Shown here in pieces: positions 1 to 10,723 of a stretch of 64,000 nucleotides of DNA. Source of the DNA: Prostheceraeus crozeri (Eukaryota; Platyhelminthes; Polycladida; Euryleptidae); assembly GCA_907163375.1 (NCBI GenBank), contig CAJQUW010006870.1:1-64000 (forward strand), read 5' to 3'. The notes below the pieces were generated by a model. It saw only the letters and a list, made by a program, of their open reading frames with translations, did no database searches and had not been told where the DNA came from. The translations under genes and the position numbers were made by a program. Position 1 is the stretch's first letter, and each line of letters begins with the position of its first letter.

Positions 1-289
1 ATATAATTTTCCTAAAATCTCATCTCAATGCATTAAATACGAACTGCTTTAGAAATACTGTTATCTAATCTAACATCATAAGTTTGAATTTGCTAATAGG
101 GTATACTGGCCGACTGTCCTCCTAATATTACTTCGAAAGGTGAAAGTATAGTTTCCAAGACAATCTACACTGTTCACTAAACATTTTCTAGTTTCGTCGA
201 GGCGGATTAGTGTGTTCATCAACTACTTCATATTAAATGTATTTGCTCAACTGCGTCGCGTAAGAACGTAGTTGAATTCTCTAACCCGG

Positions 290-960
290 GCATGTCAGGG
301 CATGTTGCGGTTTTCAGAAAACCTATGAAGCAAACTTATCTAACTATAGCATCACCTGTACTTAAAACGTTTACAAACCATGCTATCAACTTTCTAACGA
401 GCACTCAAGATAACACATATCAACACTTTCTATCTATACATCAACCTGTGTTGCATAAAACTTTACATACCATGATACACTTTCTGACTAGACTTACGAA
501 AACATATTCAATGATCCTACTTTTTCTTACCTAGAAACACGCTTGTACATTAAAACTGTTTACAAACCATAATCACCGTTTCACTACACTCACGAATAAA
601 CGTCATGATCAAACTTCGAACCTATACTTCAACCTGTGTACATAAAACGTTTTAACAAACCATGTTAATTTCGACTAGACATATAATAGAGACTCATGAT
701 CACAAATCTAACTAACATCAACCGGTGTGCAGTAAAAATTTTGACTATAATATAGTTCTTTAAAAAAAAACCATGATACACTTTCTGAAGACACGCACAA
801 TAAACGGCATGATATAACTGACTTTCACAAACGAACTCCATATAACTAGGTGACCACACTAACGCCGTCATTCAGATACTTTGTTCAGAAAACCCATGAT
901 CAAAACGTCTACCTATACAGAACCTTGCTCCAGTAAAACCTTTGTACAACATATCAGTTG
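290..960. repeat. Degenerate minisatellite, period about 90 bp
   Basis: A motif of the form 'acctgtg..cataaaac.ttacaaaccatg' recurs near 352, 446, 541, 628, 719 and 919, giving a spacing of about 89-94 bp with one double step. Copies are clearly diverged, so the array is old. The frames open here are by-products of the repeat and I do not call genes in it. Bases 1-289 before it show nothing I can name. Confidence 0.6.
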
Positions 961-1172
961 CTAGCAGCACGTACAAACTTGTCACAGACGAAAGAAATCT
1001 GTGATGTTTGCGTGTGCGCATGATTCCTCCCGTTTCATCCTCATCATATAGGACTCCGTGATAGAGACAAAAGAACTGATGTTCATTCTTGCAATGGTTG
1101 TCAACGGTCAAACATGTCATTGAAGTGTATGAGTAACCGGCGCAATTAGCTAATGTCCCCTCGCCAAGTACT

Positions 1173-1448
1173 ATGTTAACAAAGCATCCACTGATCTTCG
1201 AAAGAGTTCACAAGATTACCATTCCCACCAATCCCCATACTCCAGCCTACGACTTTCACCGCGGTCTCGAAATCGCCTACCACAAATATGAAACCGAAAA
1301 ATCTCCGTACGTTGGCACCGCCATACTTGATCCACAGACGAAGAACCGTAGTTTTGGTAGAGTTGACAACTTTGATCACTTGAGAGCAGCCACTAAGCGG
1401 ATTCACCACGATTTGCATAATGGAATTGTAGAGCCACCATACAAATAG
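1173..1448 (+). CDS. Unrecognised open frame, 91 codons
   Basis: An open frame starting with ATG codes for a polar protein with regions such as HPLIFERVHKITIP and DNFDHLRAATKRIHHDLHNG. Composition is less AT-rich than the flanks and amino-acid usage looks protein-like rather than random, which is the only reason it is listed. No family is recognised. There are no obvious splice sites or a promoter. It could be a fragment of a transposon protein or a chance frame; the opposite strand is also open over most of the same stretch, which weakens the call. Confidence 0.25.
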   Translation: MLTKHPLIFERVHKITIPTNPHTPAYDFHRGLEIAYHKYETEKSPYVGTAILDPQTKNRSFGRVDNFDHLRAATKRIHHDLHNGIVEPPYK

Positions 1449-3480
1449 CTAAAGACTCCATCCAGGGCTTCAAATGCTAACTTATACTGTGTCCAAATGC
1501 CCAACATGAACATAATTGCCCCACCGTTTCGTCTAAACTATGACACACTCCCCCTTGCCACACTTACACTACCATCGGCCCCCGTCCCGAGATGAACACC
1601 CGTCATGAATAATACATCAAAACTCTACCCTTGCACTCCCGTGCAGTGGAAAACTCTTTATCATGAGAAACTGGCTGCAATCACTAAAAATGCTCTCCAT
1701 TGACTTCATCAGGCGAAACCCAGAAAACCTCCAAACTAGTGAATTTCAATGTCAACTTTTGGCACTACTTATGAAAGTTTTATAAGAGTTCTTTTACATA
1801 GGCAGATCCAAGTGGCAAACCGAAACTTTTGAAGTCAATCAATCGGACTGTAGAACAAAGTACAAGCCTTTAAAGTTGTGGAGTCTTTTACGTCTGGAAC
1901 GTATGCCAGCTCCTGGCAAACCTCTAATCTGACCCTACTGACTTCACCATGAAAGTTTCTAATCTTTATCGTTTCCGTTCTGAAATCCGTTTTTCAATTC
2001 CAATCGTCATCGGACGCCGATGCACCTAACCTCTACCGAGCAGAGGAAACTAGTTCCACAAGCAAGTTTGTTCCACTATATATGTGGCATCAGCTGATGA
2101 CTTAATACCCTCATCCAAATCTTTAAATACGTCTACTCCGGTTCTGTCTCCGATTGAGCTGGAAATTCATCAATTCAATTAGAATTTTCAGCTAGAATCG
2201 GCCAATCCATTTTCCCATTCCATGCTTTGTTTGGGGGGCTCTACTCCCACACCATCGTCAAAAATCTAACTCGTTTGTCGAAAAAGGATAAAAATTTTGT
2301 CACACTCCGAGGCTTTCAAATTTACCATCCGAACAGAATTTGACGCTGATTCCAAATCTGTCTCTTTTCCCTCCAGGCTTGCTTCAACCCTAGAGCGAGG
2401 TTCGTAATCATCTAACACTTGTCGTTTTTGCCAATGTCATTAATTTTCAATGACGTCACACCCTGAACCGAAGGCAGATAGGAACAACCATGTTTTCCAT
2501 GTATTGTCTCTACCCTCTTTCAAACGACTGTCAAACACTTTTCTACTTCTCTAACACAAAAGTGTGTAGATCGCTGCGAGTGGGTCGGAACTTGGTCGCT
2601 CCGAGTGAGTTGGAGAATTTTCCTAGCCCCAAAAGTGGCCAAAACGTCAGAATCTGGCTATTTTCCCATCCTGACCCGACCGTCTGCCCGAAAAATGGAC
2701 TTTCCTCATCCCAAAACATACAAAACCTACTTTCCAACGCTGGAACATCTTCCCCATTTTATCGCCCTCAATCAAGAAAATTGTCCCAGACTGAGCTTGT
2801 CCAATGCATTTGTTCTCACTCTTAGCTTTCACATGACTATGAGCAACGACTTTCTACAGCTCTAACACCAAAGTTTTGGAATCTGACAGAGGGGGACTCT
2901 CAATCTTGTTCTCTCCAAGTCCGGAAAGATCCTTCCGTACCCAAATAGTTCACGTAATTCCGAATTGCCTAGGGTTTCATCCGGGGCCTCCTTCTTCCCG
3001 AAAACTTACGTTTCTCATCCCTATTCAAATACAACACCCAAATTTTCCATCTCGTCCCCTGCCACTCGCTCACTTCCCCACCCTAAAATTTTAAGCAGAA
3101 TTCGCAAAGTCATAACTCCACTTTCACATCCAAACCCTCCTTCAGGTCGAGTTCCTACTTTTCTCATCCCAAACACATCCACACCCCTACCCTTATCCTC
3201 CTCACCTAGCCCCCACATCACCTCCCAGTCCCTTGCCTCTCACTCACCCCTTCCGTCTCCTAGGGGTAGAACAGTTCCTCCTCTCGAACCCATTCCTCCC
3301 AACACATACTTCCATGCCGCACCGGGCTGCCAGACGAAATCACATATGACTCCATCGATACTCATCACTCTACCCACTACTGAATTTGCCACGGCTTACG
3401 ACTATAAATATGCAAGTATTTTACATTTCTTTACATTTCATTACTCCGTAAGAATGACTAAGTCATACCAGTCAAATATA
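1449..3480. other. Pyrimidine-rich, repeat-like non-coding stretch
   Basis: No gene is supported. From about 2560 on, a degenerate phrase close to 'tttctcatcccaaaaca' recurs (near 2704, 3015 and 3160), each time after a short C-rich run, suggesting an old dispersed or tandem repeat. Several frames stay open on both strands because of the low A-T-A content of the C/T-rich strand; I treat these as shadows. 3481-3636 holds nothing I can name. Confidence 0.4.
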
Positions 3481-3636
3481 TAGCATAAACTGATGGGAAA
3501 TGTCTGAACATCGCAAAGTACTTCTCACTATCATAATAAAAAGACATGTGCACAAATTTTCATAATGGTGACTTACGTACCATTATTGCGTTCTTTAAAA
3601 AATGCTAACTAGCCAATTTATAATTATAATTAAAAA

Positions 3637-4225
3637 GACCTTCCAGACACCATAAAATGTCCAAAAAATTAGCCTGCTTTAAATTCACATAAATTCATGA
3701 ATGGAACCCCTTTTTCAGTTTTTAAGACAAATACAGGAATTTAGTCCATTCAAAAATAGACAGTTTTTTCAAAAAATGGGAATTTTAAAAAACACATAAA
3801 CTCATAATTAACCCGTTTCATTTTAAGACCAAATTCATAAATTTAGCGTTTTTTAAAAAAACCCAATTTTTCAAATGTCAAAATCTCTAATGTGAGAAGT
3901 AACAATTTTTTCATTGCTGAAAATCAATACCTGTAACAAAGGACATCGAAAATCATAAAAGTTAGTATATTTAAAAAGACAAAATTCCATAGTTTTAGAC
4001 GTGTTTATAATATGAAGAACTAAATTTAATTGTCTAATATTAGTTGAAGAATTGGCATAGTCTTAACAATATCTCAATGTGAAAACATCTCGTCTCGTAT
4101 TTATGAATAAAAGGCCATTTCAGTGTAAAACGTGACCTCCCGTCACGACTCAAAACATTGTGAAAGTAAACAATGTAATAATGAACAAACATCTCTACAC
4201 CCACTTACATTGTTTAGACGTAATA
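3637..4225 (+). repeat. Left terminal inverted repeat of Polinton A
   Basis: Pairs with 22430-23043 in reverse complement. Anchors include the outer end (agaccttccagacacc here, agaccgttccagaacacc on the other side), the segment ggacatcgaaaatcataaa at about 3944, and atttatgaataaaaggcc at about 4100. The repeat is very A/T-rich and holds internal reiterations of an 'aaattcatgaattta'-like phrase. Confidence 0.85.
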
Positions 4226-5679
4226 ATAAACCACAAATCCGCCCCGCGCCATTAAATTTTTTTTATATAAAATGAGCAACTAAAGATTTTTAAAATTACA
4301 TATACAAAAACAACTACAAATTTGAGCTAAAAGATATTCCAAAGCAATTAGGAATTTAGATTTTTCATGTTCTATGAAGACGAAGTTCAATTGATCAAAT
4401 AACCAACAATAACGATTTTTCATAAACAAATCTTCCACGGCACAAAAAGGTTACATTGTCATAGGCCTTTGAAATTAAAATATAATTACTATTTATGACC
4501 CCCGATTGAAACATGTTCACTCATTTGATTGCCACTACTAACAATCATAAAATTACTTTGCAATGACGTAGAAAAGAGTGCAAATTCAATACCGACTTCT
4601 TATTGGTGTCAAGGAGTCTGTGGGTTGGTAAAAATGACAAAAGTACCAATTTCTAGAGATTAAGGTAAAGTGAACTACTGTAGTGCTATGCTACCCTATA
4701 AGGAATTTCGATTCCCGAAAGCGTTTATTCCAGAGAATAATTATAATGATTAATTAAAAATCTATTCTGTAATTCATTGGATAATTCGGCCTCGAATGCA
4801 TCATACTAAACGTATTTCGTAATAATCATATTGAGATTTACAAATTCATATATATCGGTCGTCCAAAAAAAAAAAAAAAAATAAATATGCCAACTAATCC
4901 TTTTGCTCCAATTTATGCCTAACTTAAATATTCGCACACCATCTCAATTGATTGGACCTGAAGGTTGATGACTGTTCGGATGTTTCGCATTCAATAATGA
5001 GGTCGATGTTTTTCGTCGGATTAATACCAGACGTCAACCCTTCTTTGAGTCTACATACCGTAATGAACTGTATTATGGACTCACTACATTCCTTAGGATT
5101 TTTGACCATTTCGGTTTTCCTGCTTGTAATTGCGTGAAATTTTTAAATTTTTAAACGCCCGATGAATCTCTATCACTAATAATACCCTTCCCTGCAGTTG
5201 CAGTTGATTAAACAGTTCAAAGTGTGGCTTACATTTCTTTAGAAAATTCCGACCCCTTACACAAAAATGTTTTTTGGCTTTCTCCGTACTTTCTTAAAAT
5301 TCTTCAATCGCTATGTAACTGGAACACTGTTTATTTTTTTAAGGCTTTACCAACATATCTGTATATAAATCTATAGCCTCATCGCGTAATTTATAATCTT
5401 TTTCATTCGCAGGATGTATAAATCAGCACTCATATACATCTTTATGATATAAGTTGGACGTTCATAGATTTTCCTTCCATATTCCTTGGGGAATTTCCAC
5501 ACAAGTGTCCACTATCCGATCTAGTCATTTCGACAATGTCAGACGCGATTTCAGCTTGCTCTCAACAGCTTTGCGTGTCGTTCATTAACCACGACAGAAT
5601 AATTTTTAGCTTGTACAAGCTTTCTTAACTAACATTCTTATCAATTTTTGCGAAATTATATTGAATACTACTAATTCTG
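4226..5679. other. Polinton A interior left of the gypsy relic, no recognised gene
   Basis: AT-rich DNA with a poly(A) run near 4865 that could be the tail of an old retrotransposed sequence. A 61-codon frame on the minus strand (4924-5109) and an overlapping plus frame are open but match nothing I know. The minus strand of 5330-5560 has protein-like stretches without an intact frame. I name nothing here. Confidence 0.35.
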
Positions 5680-8600
5680 AATCATCTGCTATCAACTACA
5701 AGTCTGTTGTGTTCAATAACTATGCTATTGTTCTCTGTTGTATTGTTTGATTGCCATGTAGATGTCCCTCCAGTCAACTGACTGAATAATACTCGTGGCT
5801 GCGTCAGAGACACAGACACGCATAGTAATACATTCAATTGTTTGCACTGCACATGTGTGGTTCTTTCTCGTTCTCGCAAACAAGGCTACAACATGGCGTC
5901 GCCCGCAAAGCCTGATCTAAGAGCAGTTCCTACTTTCGATATTGAATCAGAAAAGCATTTATTCAACGAATGGAAACTGAAGTGGCGGAGCTTCGAGGTT
6001 GTAAGTGGCATCGTTGACATCAAGGACGCAGCTAGTCTGAAGACTCTTCGCATGCATGCTCTCAGGTCAGCCTTCAGTAAAGGAACTCTGCGCGTTATTT
6101 TACATCTGCCTCTCAGCTCATCAGATCAAGAAGACCCAGACAAAGTTCTCAACGCATTACAACAGCATATCAACGGCTCAGTCAACGAGGTATTTGAGCG
6201 AAGAGAATTTCATTGTCGCAATCAGAAAAATAGTGAATCTTTTAATGATTGGATGATGAGCTTACGTGAAATGACATCCCGCTGCAATTTTTCTAAATGC
6301 TGTACAAACTGCGAGTCATTACAACTACGAGATCGTATAGTGTCCGGTTTGCGAAGTCAAGAAACTATCGAAAAACTACTGAGTATTGGTAGTTCATTAA
6401 CTCTTAAACAAGCGTGCGAGATCTGTGAGGCGTCTGAATCATCTAAAGTACAATCTTCGGTGATTACCGGAAATTCATCGTTTATTTCATCATTGAAGAA
6501 ATCTGCGTACAAGACTCAGCGGCTCAAGACTCCTGTTTCAACACATCGTGAGTGCAAGTTCTGTGGCCGAAATCATGTGATGAAGAAGGAGCTTTGTCCA
6601 GCTTTAAATAAGAGGTGTGAGAACTGTAACCAGCTGAATCACTTTGCTGTTAAGTGCCCGGTACTGCACAATAAATCGAATATTCGTGCAAAGGCGGTGT
6701 CCAAGAAGCTGGGTAGTCTATTTTCGACAAGTGACAGTTCTTCAATGTTAGTTCAGGTGGATATGTCTCACCAAGAAGTATCAACATCGATCGGTATTAT
6801 ACCAGACACTGGAGCTGAAATCGATGCAATTCCTTCACACATGCTACAACTATTGGAAATTGATTGTAACAATATTGTGCCTACCTCGGTATCTGCGACC
6901 GCTGCGAATGGAGATGATCTAAGAGTCACCGGATATTTCAAAGCTAACATTGCCCTTGGTAAACATGCTACGTCCTCTCTTGTCTACGTGATCTCCGACC
7001 TTCGTCAACCAGTCTTATCGCGTAGCTCTTGTATACAGCTACGTTTGATTCCGCCAGGTTTTCCTCATACTCAGCTGTATGATAACTCTGTTGATACCTC
7101 ACATGTCAGTTGCGTGTCTAAAGGAGTTTCCAGAATTCCCGTCTTGATGAATCCTGTCCAATACAGCAACGATTCGTTTGAGAAAAACGTACAGACTAAA
7201 TTCTCTTCGGTGTTTAGTGGTCAAGTCACCACTATGAAAGGAGAAACTTTCGTCATCAAGTTGAAACAAGATGCTGTGCCATACCAGATAAGCACTCCGC
7301 GTCGTGTAGCTGAACCCCTAAAACAGAAATTGAAGATGGAGCTGGAGTCCCTTGAAGCTCAACATATTATTGAAAAGGTAACTTATCCAACAGAATGGTG
7401 CTCTCCAATATCCGTTGTATTGAAAACTGATCAAAGTATTCGACTATGTGTTGATCTACGAAATTTAAACAAGTTCGTTATCCGAGAGCGTCTACAGTCC
7501 CCAACTCCATTCGAAATCGTGTCAACATTGCCATCTCGATGCAAGTATTATACAACGTTTGATTGCCTCAAAGGATATCATCAAGTGCCCATGGATGCAG
7601 CCTCTCAAGATCTTACGTGCTTTATCACGCCGTTCGGAAGGTACAAATATCTGAAAGCGCCCTTTGGTATCAGTGCCATAAGCGAACATTATAACAGAAG
7701 AATCGACGAAGCTATAGAGGGTCTGAGAAATACCTATCATCTGGTCGATGACATTTTAATTGCTGACACAGATTATTGGCAACATTGTAAGAACATTGAC
7801 AATTTTCTTCAGAGATGTGTACAGTTCAACATCGCCTTGAATCCTAAGAAGATAAAGATTGCGAAACCTGAAGTTGAGTTCGCCGGGTTTCATCTCTCCT
7901 CGTGTGGATTTCGATCGAGTGATAAACTGGTTCAAGCTATCAAAGAATTCCCAACACCACAATGTTTGACCGACTTGAGATCGTGGTTTGGCCTCACTAA
8001 CCAGATTGGTAACTCAGTAGATACTTTGTCAGAGTTGTCTGCTCCTCTACGGCAACTGCTAAAGAAAGAATCTGAGTTCGTATGGAGTGCTGATCATCAC
8101 AAAGCGTTCGTAAAGATGCGGGAGCAATTGTCGAATCCACCATTTCTGGCTTATTACAATCCAGATTCAGAAACTACACTATATGCTGATGCATCAAGGT
8201 TGAAGGGAATTGGGTTTTTGCTAAAGCAGAAGCAATCAGATGGTAATTGGAAAGTAGTTCAAGCTGGCTCTCGGTTCCTTTCTACGACAGAAAGCCGATA
8301 TGCTATGATCGAATTAGAGCTTCTATCGATCGTCTGGGCCGTCAGAAAATGTAATCTATTTCTCGATGGACTATCACATTTTGATATAATGACAGACCAT
8401 GCCCCCTTGATTCCATTCCTAAACAAGTATACTTTGGACAATATTGAGAATCCTAGACTTCAGAGGTTAAGAAGACAACTGGACCGATATTCGTTTACTG
8501 CGTCGTGGATCAAAGGCAGGGACAACGTTGGAGCGGATGCTCTATCCCGATCACCGTCCCAAGAAGCCGAGCCCTCCGATGAGTTAGGAGAAGACTACGA

Positions 8601-9005
8601 TCATCGCTTATCAGTCAATTTTGCCATCACCTCGTTACAAATTGACCACAGTGACGGTTTACTACAGCGTGTTAGCACAAGTGCTCAAAGTGATTCAGAC
8701 TATTTCAAATTGAGAGAAATAATCTCGAATGGATTTCCACCAACCAAAGATAAGCTTCCTGCTTGTCTGCGGTCATACTTCTGTGTCAGAGATAAATTAT
8801 CAATCGATGACAATCTGATACTTTGTGGTCAAAGGCTTCTTATTCCTGCTGCTATGAGGAAGGAAATGTTGAATAAACTTCTGCAAATGCATCAGGGAGC
8901 AACGAAAATGAAGAGACGTGCTAGAATGTCAATCTACTGGCCAGAGCTAAACAGAGAAATTGAACAACACTGTCGCACATGTTCAATCCGAAGAGAACTT
9001 AGATC
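5680..9005 (+). mobile_element. Ty3/gypsy LTR-retrotransposon relic nested in Polinton A
   Basis: A long gag-pol frame of retrotransposon type preceded by about 200 bp that differ from Polinton A in composition and may be leader or LTR remnant. The right edge meets Polinton A coding sequence near 9005, so this is an insertion of one element into another. No matched LTR pair is visible. The element is broken, not full length, but its main frame is long and uninterrupted, so it is much younger than its Polinton host. The knuckle, protease and RT style suggest the Mag/SURL side of Ty3/gypsy; that assignment is inference. Confidence 0.85.
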
Positions 9006-9009
9006 ATGA
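5893..9009 (+). CDS. Gag-Pol polyprotein of Ty3/gypsy relic
   Basis: Read from the ATG at 5893 (MASPAKPDLR), parts appear in order. A gag-like region with a W- and F-rich N-terminus comes first, then two zinc-knuckle-like cysteine/histidine clusters around residues 220-260 (CKFCGRNH and CENCNQLNHFAVKC). An aspartic protease with DTGA follows near residue 305, then reverse transcriptase from about 440 to 640 (CVDLRNLNKF, VDDIL) and RNase H near 765 (LYADAS). Last is the beginning of an integrase zinc-binding region near 1000. A single fused frame for gag and pol is known in some Ty3/gypsy lineages. The copy is a fossil; the pol region stops short of a whole integrase. Confidence 0.9.
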   Translation: MASPAKPDLRAVPTFDIESEKHLFNEWKLKWRSFEVVSGIVDIKDAASLKTLRMHALRSAFSKGTLRVILHLPLSSSDQEDPDKVLNALQQHINGSVNEVFERREFHCRNQKNSESFNDWMMSLREMTSRCNFSKCCTNCESLQLRDRIVSGLRSQETIEKLLSIGSSLTLKQACEICEASESSKVQSSVITGNSSFISSLKKSAYKTQRLKTPVSTHRECKFCGRNHVMKKELCPALNKRCENCNQLNHFAVKCPVLHNKSNIRAKAVSKKLGSLFSTSDSSSMLVQVDMSHQEVSTSIGIIPDTGAEIDAIPSHMLQLLEIDCNNIVPTSVSATAANGDDLRVTGYFKANIALGKHATSSLVYVISDLRQPVLSRSSCIQLRLIPPGFPHTQLYDNSVDTSHVSCVSKGVSRIPVLMNPVQYSNDSFEKNVQTKFSSVFSGQVTTMKGETFVIKLKQDAVPYQISTPRRVAEPLKQKLKMELESLEAQHIIEKVTYPTEWCSPISVVLKTDQSIRLCVDLRNLNKFVIRERLQSPTPFEIVSTLPSRCKYYTTFDCLKGYHQVPMDAASQDLTCFITPFGRYKYLKAPFGISAISEHYNRRIDEAIEGLRNTYHLVDDILIADTDYWQHCKNIDNFLQRCVQFNIALNPKKIKIAKPEVEFAGFHLSSCGFRSSDKLVQAIKEFPTPQCLTDLRSWFGLTNQIGNSVDTLSELSAPLRQLLKKESEFVWSADHHKAFVKMREQLSNPPFLAYYNPDSETTLYADASRLKGIGFLLKQKQSDGNWKVVQAGSRFLSTTESRYAMIELELLSIVWAVRKCNLFLDGLSHFDIMTDHAPLIPFLNKYTLDNIENPRLQRLRRQLDRYSFTASWIKGRDNVGADALSRSPSQEAEPSDELGEDYDHRLSVNFAITSLQIDHSDGLLQRVSTSAQSDSDYFKLREIISNGFPPTKDKLPACLRSYFCVRDKLSIDDNLILCGQRLLIPAAMRKEMLNKLLQMHQGATKMKRRARMSIYWPELNREIEQHCRTCSIRRELRS

Positions 9010-9362
9010 TTTCGATAAGCCAAATCATGCCTGTAAGCTGCAGCATCTACTCTATTTATTGGTTCTTCACCTGGTTTCGGATTATTATTCTCATCTAGTC
9101 TTATATCTAATCGAGTTCCTGGACCGGTATATGAATGACCAGGAAGATGTTTTTCTTTCGAATATTTACTCCAAATAAATCCAGGAAAGTTTTCTAATGT
9201 TTTTTGTATGTCACCACCGTAGGTAGTAGCCAAACTTTGTTTGTTGTCGTTACCTTCATAAATTTTACAATTTGAGTTTTTATTTTCGTTTAATAGATAA
9301 TTTAATAACTCTAAATTAGCAATTTTTAATTTAATTAAATTTTCGGAATTTGTAGAATTCAT
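9005..9362 (-). CDS. Parvovirus-type phospholipase A2-like protein of Polinton A (partial)
   Basis: The minus-strand frame starting at 9362 carries the calcium-loop-like YTGPGTRLD and then VDAAAYRHDLAYRNHD, in which the HD pair matches the catalytic histidine-aspartate of secreted PLA2 domains. In parvovirus VP1 the equivalent domain is written YLGPGN...HDxxY and opens endosomal membranes during entry. Related domains are known in some Polinton/adintovirus-like elements. Its gene is the outermost of the leftward set and abuts the gypsy insertion. The N-terminal 60 residues are asparagine- and lysine-rich without a recognised domain. The virion role is inferred. Fossil, partial. Confidence 0.7.
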
Positions 9363-9432
9363 TTTAAAAGATAAAAAAATTTTAAAGATAAAATAAAAGT
9401 TTTACCGAATTGGACCAAAGGTCCTGAGGTTA

Positions 9433-9915
9433 TTACCTTATCATACTAGGACTTAGATATATTCCAGAACCATCTTTTGTTTCTTTAATTTCAATTAAAT
9501 CATCAACATTGTGGAGAATATTTTTAAGAACTCGTTTTCCTTCATCAACTAATTTTAATTTACTAATAAAATTATCTACTATTCCTTCAACCCTAGCAAC
9601 TTTCTCTAACTCTCTATTATGACGTTTTTGTTCTTCTAATGCTGCCTTCTCTGATTTATTTTTATTTACTGCTTGGACAATACCAGCTGTCCCAACTGCA
9701 ACACTTCCTGCTGCTGCTATGCCACCTATTATTAGAGGAATTAATGGGAGAATCCCGCCATTCTTTTCTTCTTGTAATTGAATATTCTCTATCATTGGTT
9801 TACTTATGTAATACTTTTTTTTGTTAATCGTAATGGTTTTAGGGGTATTTTTGTCAACAATATTACGTAATTTTAATTCAACAGTTTTATTATTATTACT
9901 TTTCGCTTGCGACAT
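9433..9915 (-). CDS. Putative virion membrane/minor capsid protein, Polinton A
   Basis: About 160 residues. A basic, asparagine-rich N-terminus is followed near residues 53-85 by a hydrophobic, glycine/alanine-rich span (LPLIPLIIGGIAAAGSVAVG), then a charged helical C-terminal half likely to form a coiled coil. This layout resembles the small hydrophobic minor virion proteins of Polintons and adintoviruses, but no specific family is recognised. It lies between the PLA2-like gene and an AT-rich spacer (9916-10080) made of about four tandem units of roughly 45 bp. Confidence 0.4.
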   Translation of the reverse strand: MSQAKSNNNKTVELKLRNIVDKNTPKTITINKKKYYISKPMIENIQLQEEKNGGILPLIPLIIGGIAAAGSVAVGTAGIVQAVNKNKSEKAALEEQKRHNRELEKVARVEGIVDNFISKLKLVDEGKRVLKNILHNVDDLIEIKETKDGSGIYLSPSMIR

Positions 9916-10085
9916 TTTTAATAAAAAAATTTTAAGTTACGAAAATTTTTAATCTAATGTAGTTGTGAAAAATTTTTAAGTTAAGAATTTTTAATCTATT
10001 CTAGTTATGAAAAAATTTTAAGTTACCAAAAAATTTCAATCTATTCTAGTTATCAAAATTTTAAGTTATGAAAAAAAAATTAATT

Positions 10086-10172
10086 AATCGACGAAGTCTT
10101 GGGCTTTAGCCTATCGGACCAAAGGTCCTAAGGTTATTAACCGATCGACGAAGTCTTGGGCTTTAGCCTATC
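10086..10172. repeat. GC-rich hairpin cluster with direct repeat, Polinton A spacer
   Basis: The phrase 'cgacgaagtcttgggctt' plus 'tagcctatc' occurs twice, 57 bp apart. Between the copies lies the perfect hairpin ggaccaaaggtcc (10116-10128), also present at 9412-9424. The phrase itself contains the small palindrome ggctttagcc. The cluster stands out sharply from the A/T-rich surroundings. It may be a mobile mini-palindrome or a transcript-processing signal. Confidence 0.6.
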
Positions 10173-10239
10173 CTAGCCATCTTTCCATTAAGAATTTCAA
10201 TAGAATATTTTACATCCTCTAGCAATTAACCATAAGCCA

Positions 10240-10431
10240 TCAATAAGTTGTGGAATCTTTTTTTTCAATATTAATTGTTACGTCGCAACCAGTCTTGATA
10301 ATATCTTCAGATTGTGCACTTAAATCGAAACAGAAAACAGGATATAAATGTCTCCAATCTCCAGGAGTTAATTGTGGTTCAACTCCAAATTCTATACAAA
10401 GATTTCTATAAGCATCATATCCTTCCATCAA
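10240..10431 (-). CDS. C-terminal capsid-protein fragment, Polinton A
   Basis: A 63-codon remnant with the pattern Y..YR..CIEFG....LTPGDWRHLYPVFCFDLS followed by a short beta-like stretch. The C-terminal region of the Polinton B capsid protein (61492-62769) has the same order: Y-D-F...FGFYN...LT...F..GY.IYAFDLT and a hydrophobic strand. I therefore read this as the end of a F54H12.2-type capsid gene. Only this part is recognisable in Polinton A. Fossil, incomplete. Confidence 0.5.
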   Translation of the reverse strand: MMEGYDAYRNLCIEFGVEPQLTPGDWRHLYPVFCFDLSAQSEDIIKTGCDVTINIEKKDSTTY

Positions 10432-10723
10432 TTACTACTTTACTACTTATTTACTTACTTTTACTACTTATTATTTACTCTACTGGAAGATCCAGGATTC
10501 ATAGCAATTCTTATATAGTCATTCTTTTTTTGATTATAACTGACGAACGGAGGATCGTCTAATCTAAATTTATTTTCGATAAGCGAAGACATTTTTTAAA
10601 AAATAATTTGACTTTTTTGTTTTTCTCATAGACAGAAAAAATTTTTACTAAAATATAATTTTAGAATTTTACCAAAAAATTACTAAAAAATTTTACTAAA
10701 AAAAATTTTACTAAAATATAATT

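Noticed and set aside
4860-4885. Poly(A) run considered as the tail of a SINE or processed copy
   Set aside because: No SINE body, promoter boxes or target duplication could be identified upstream.
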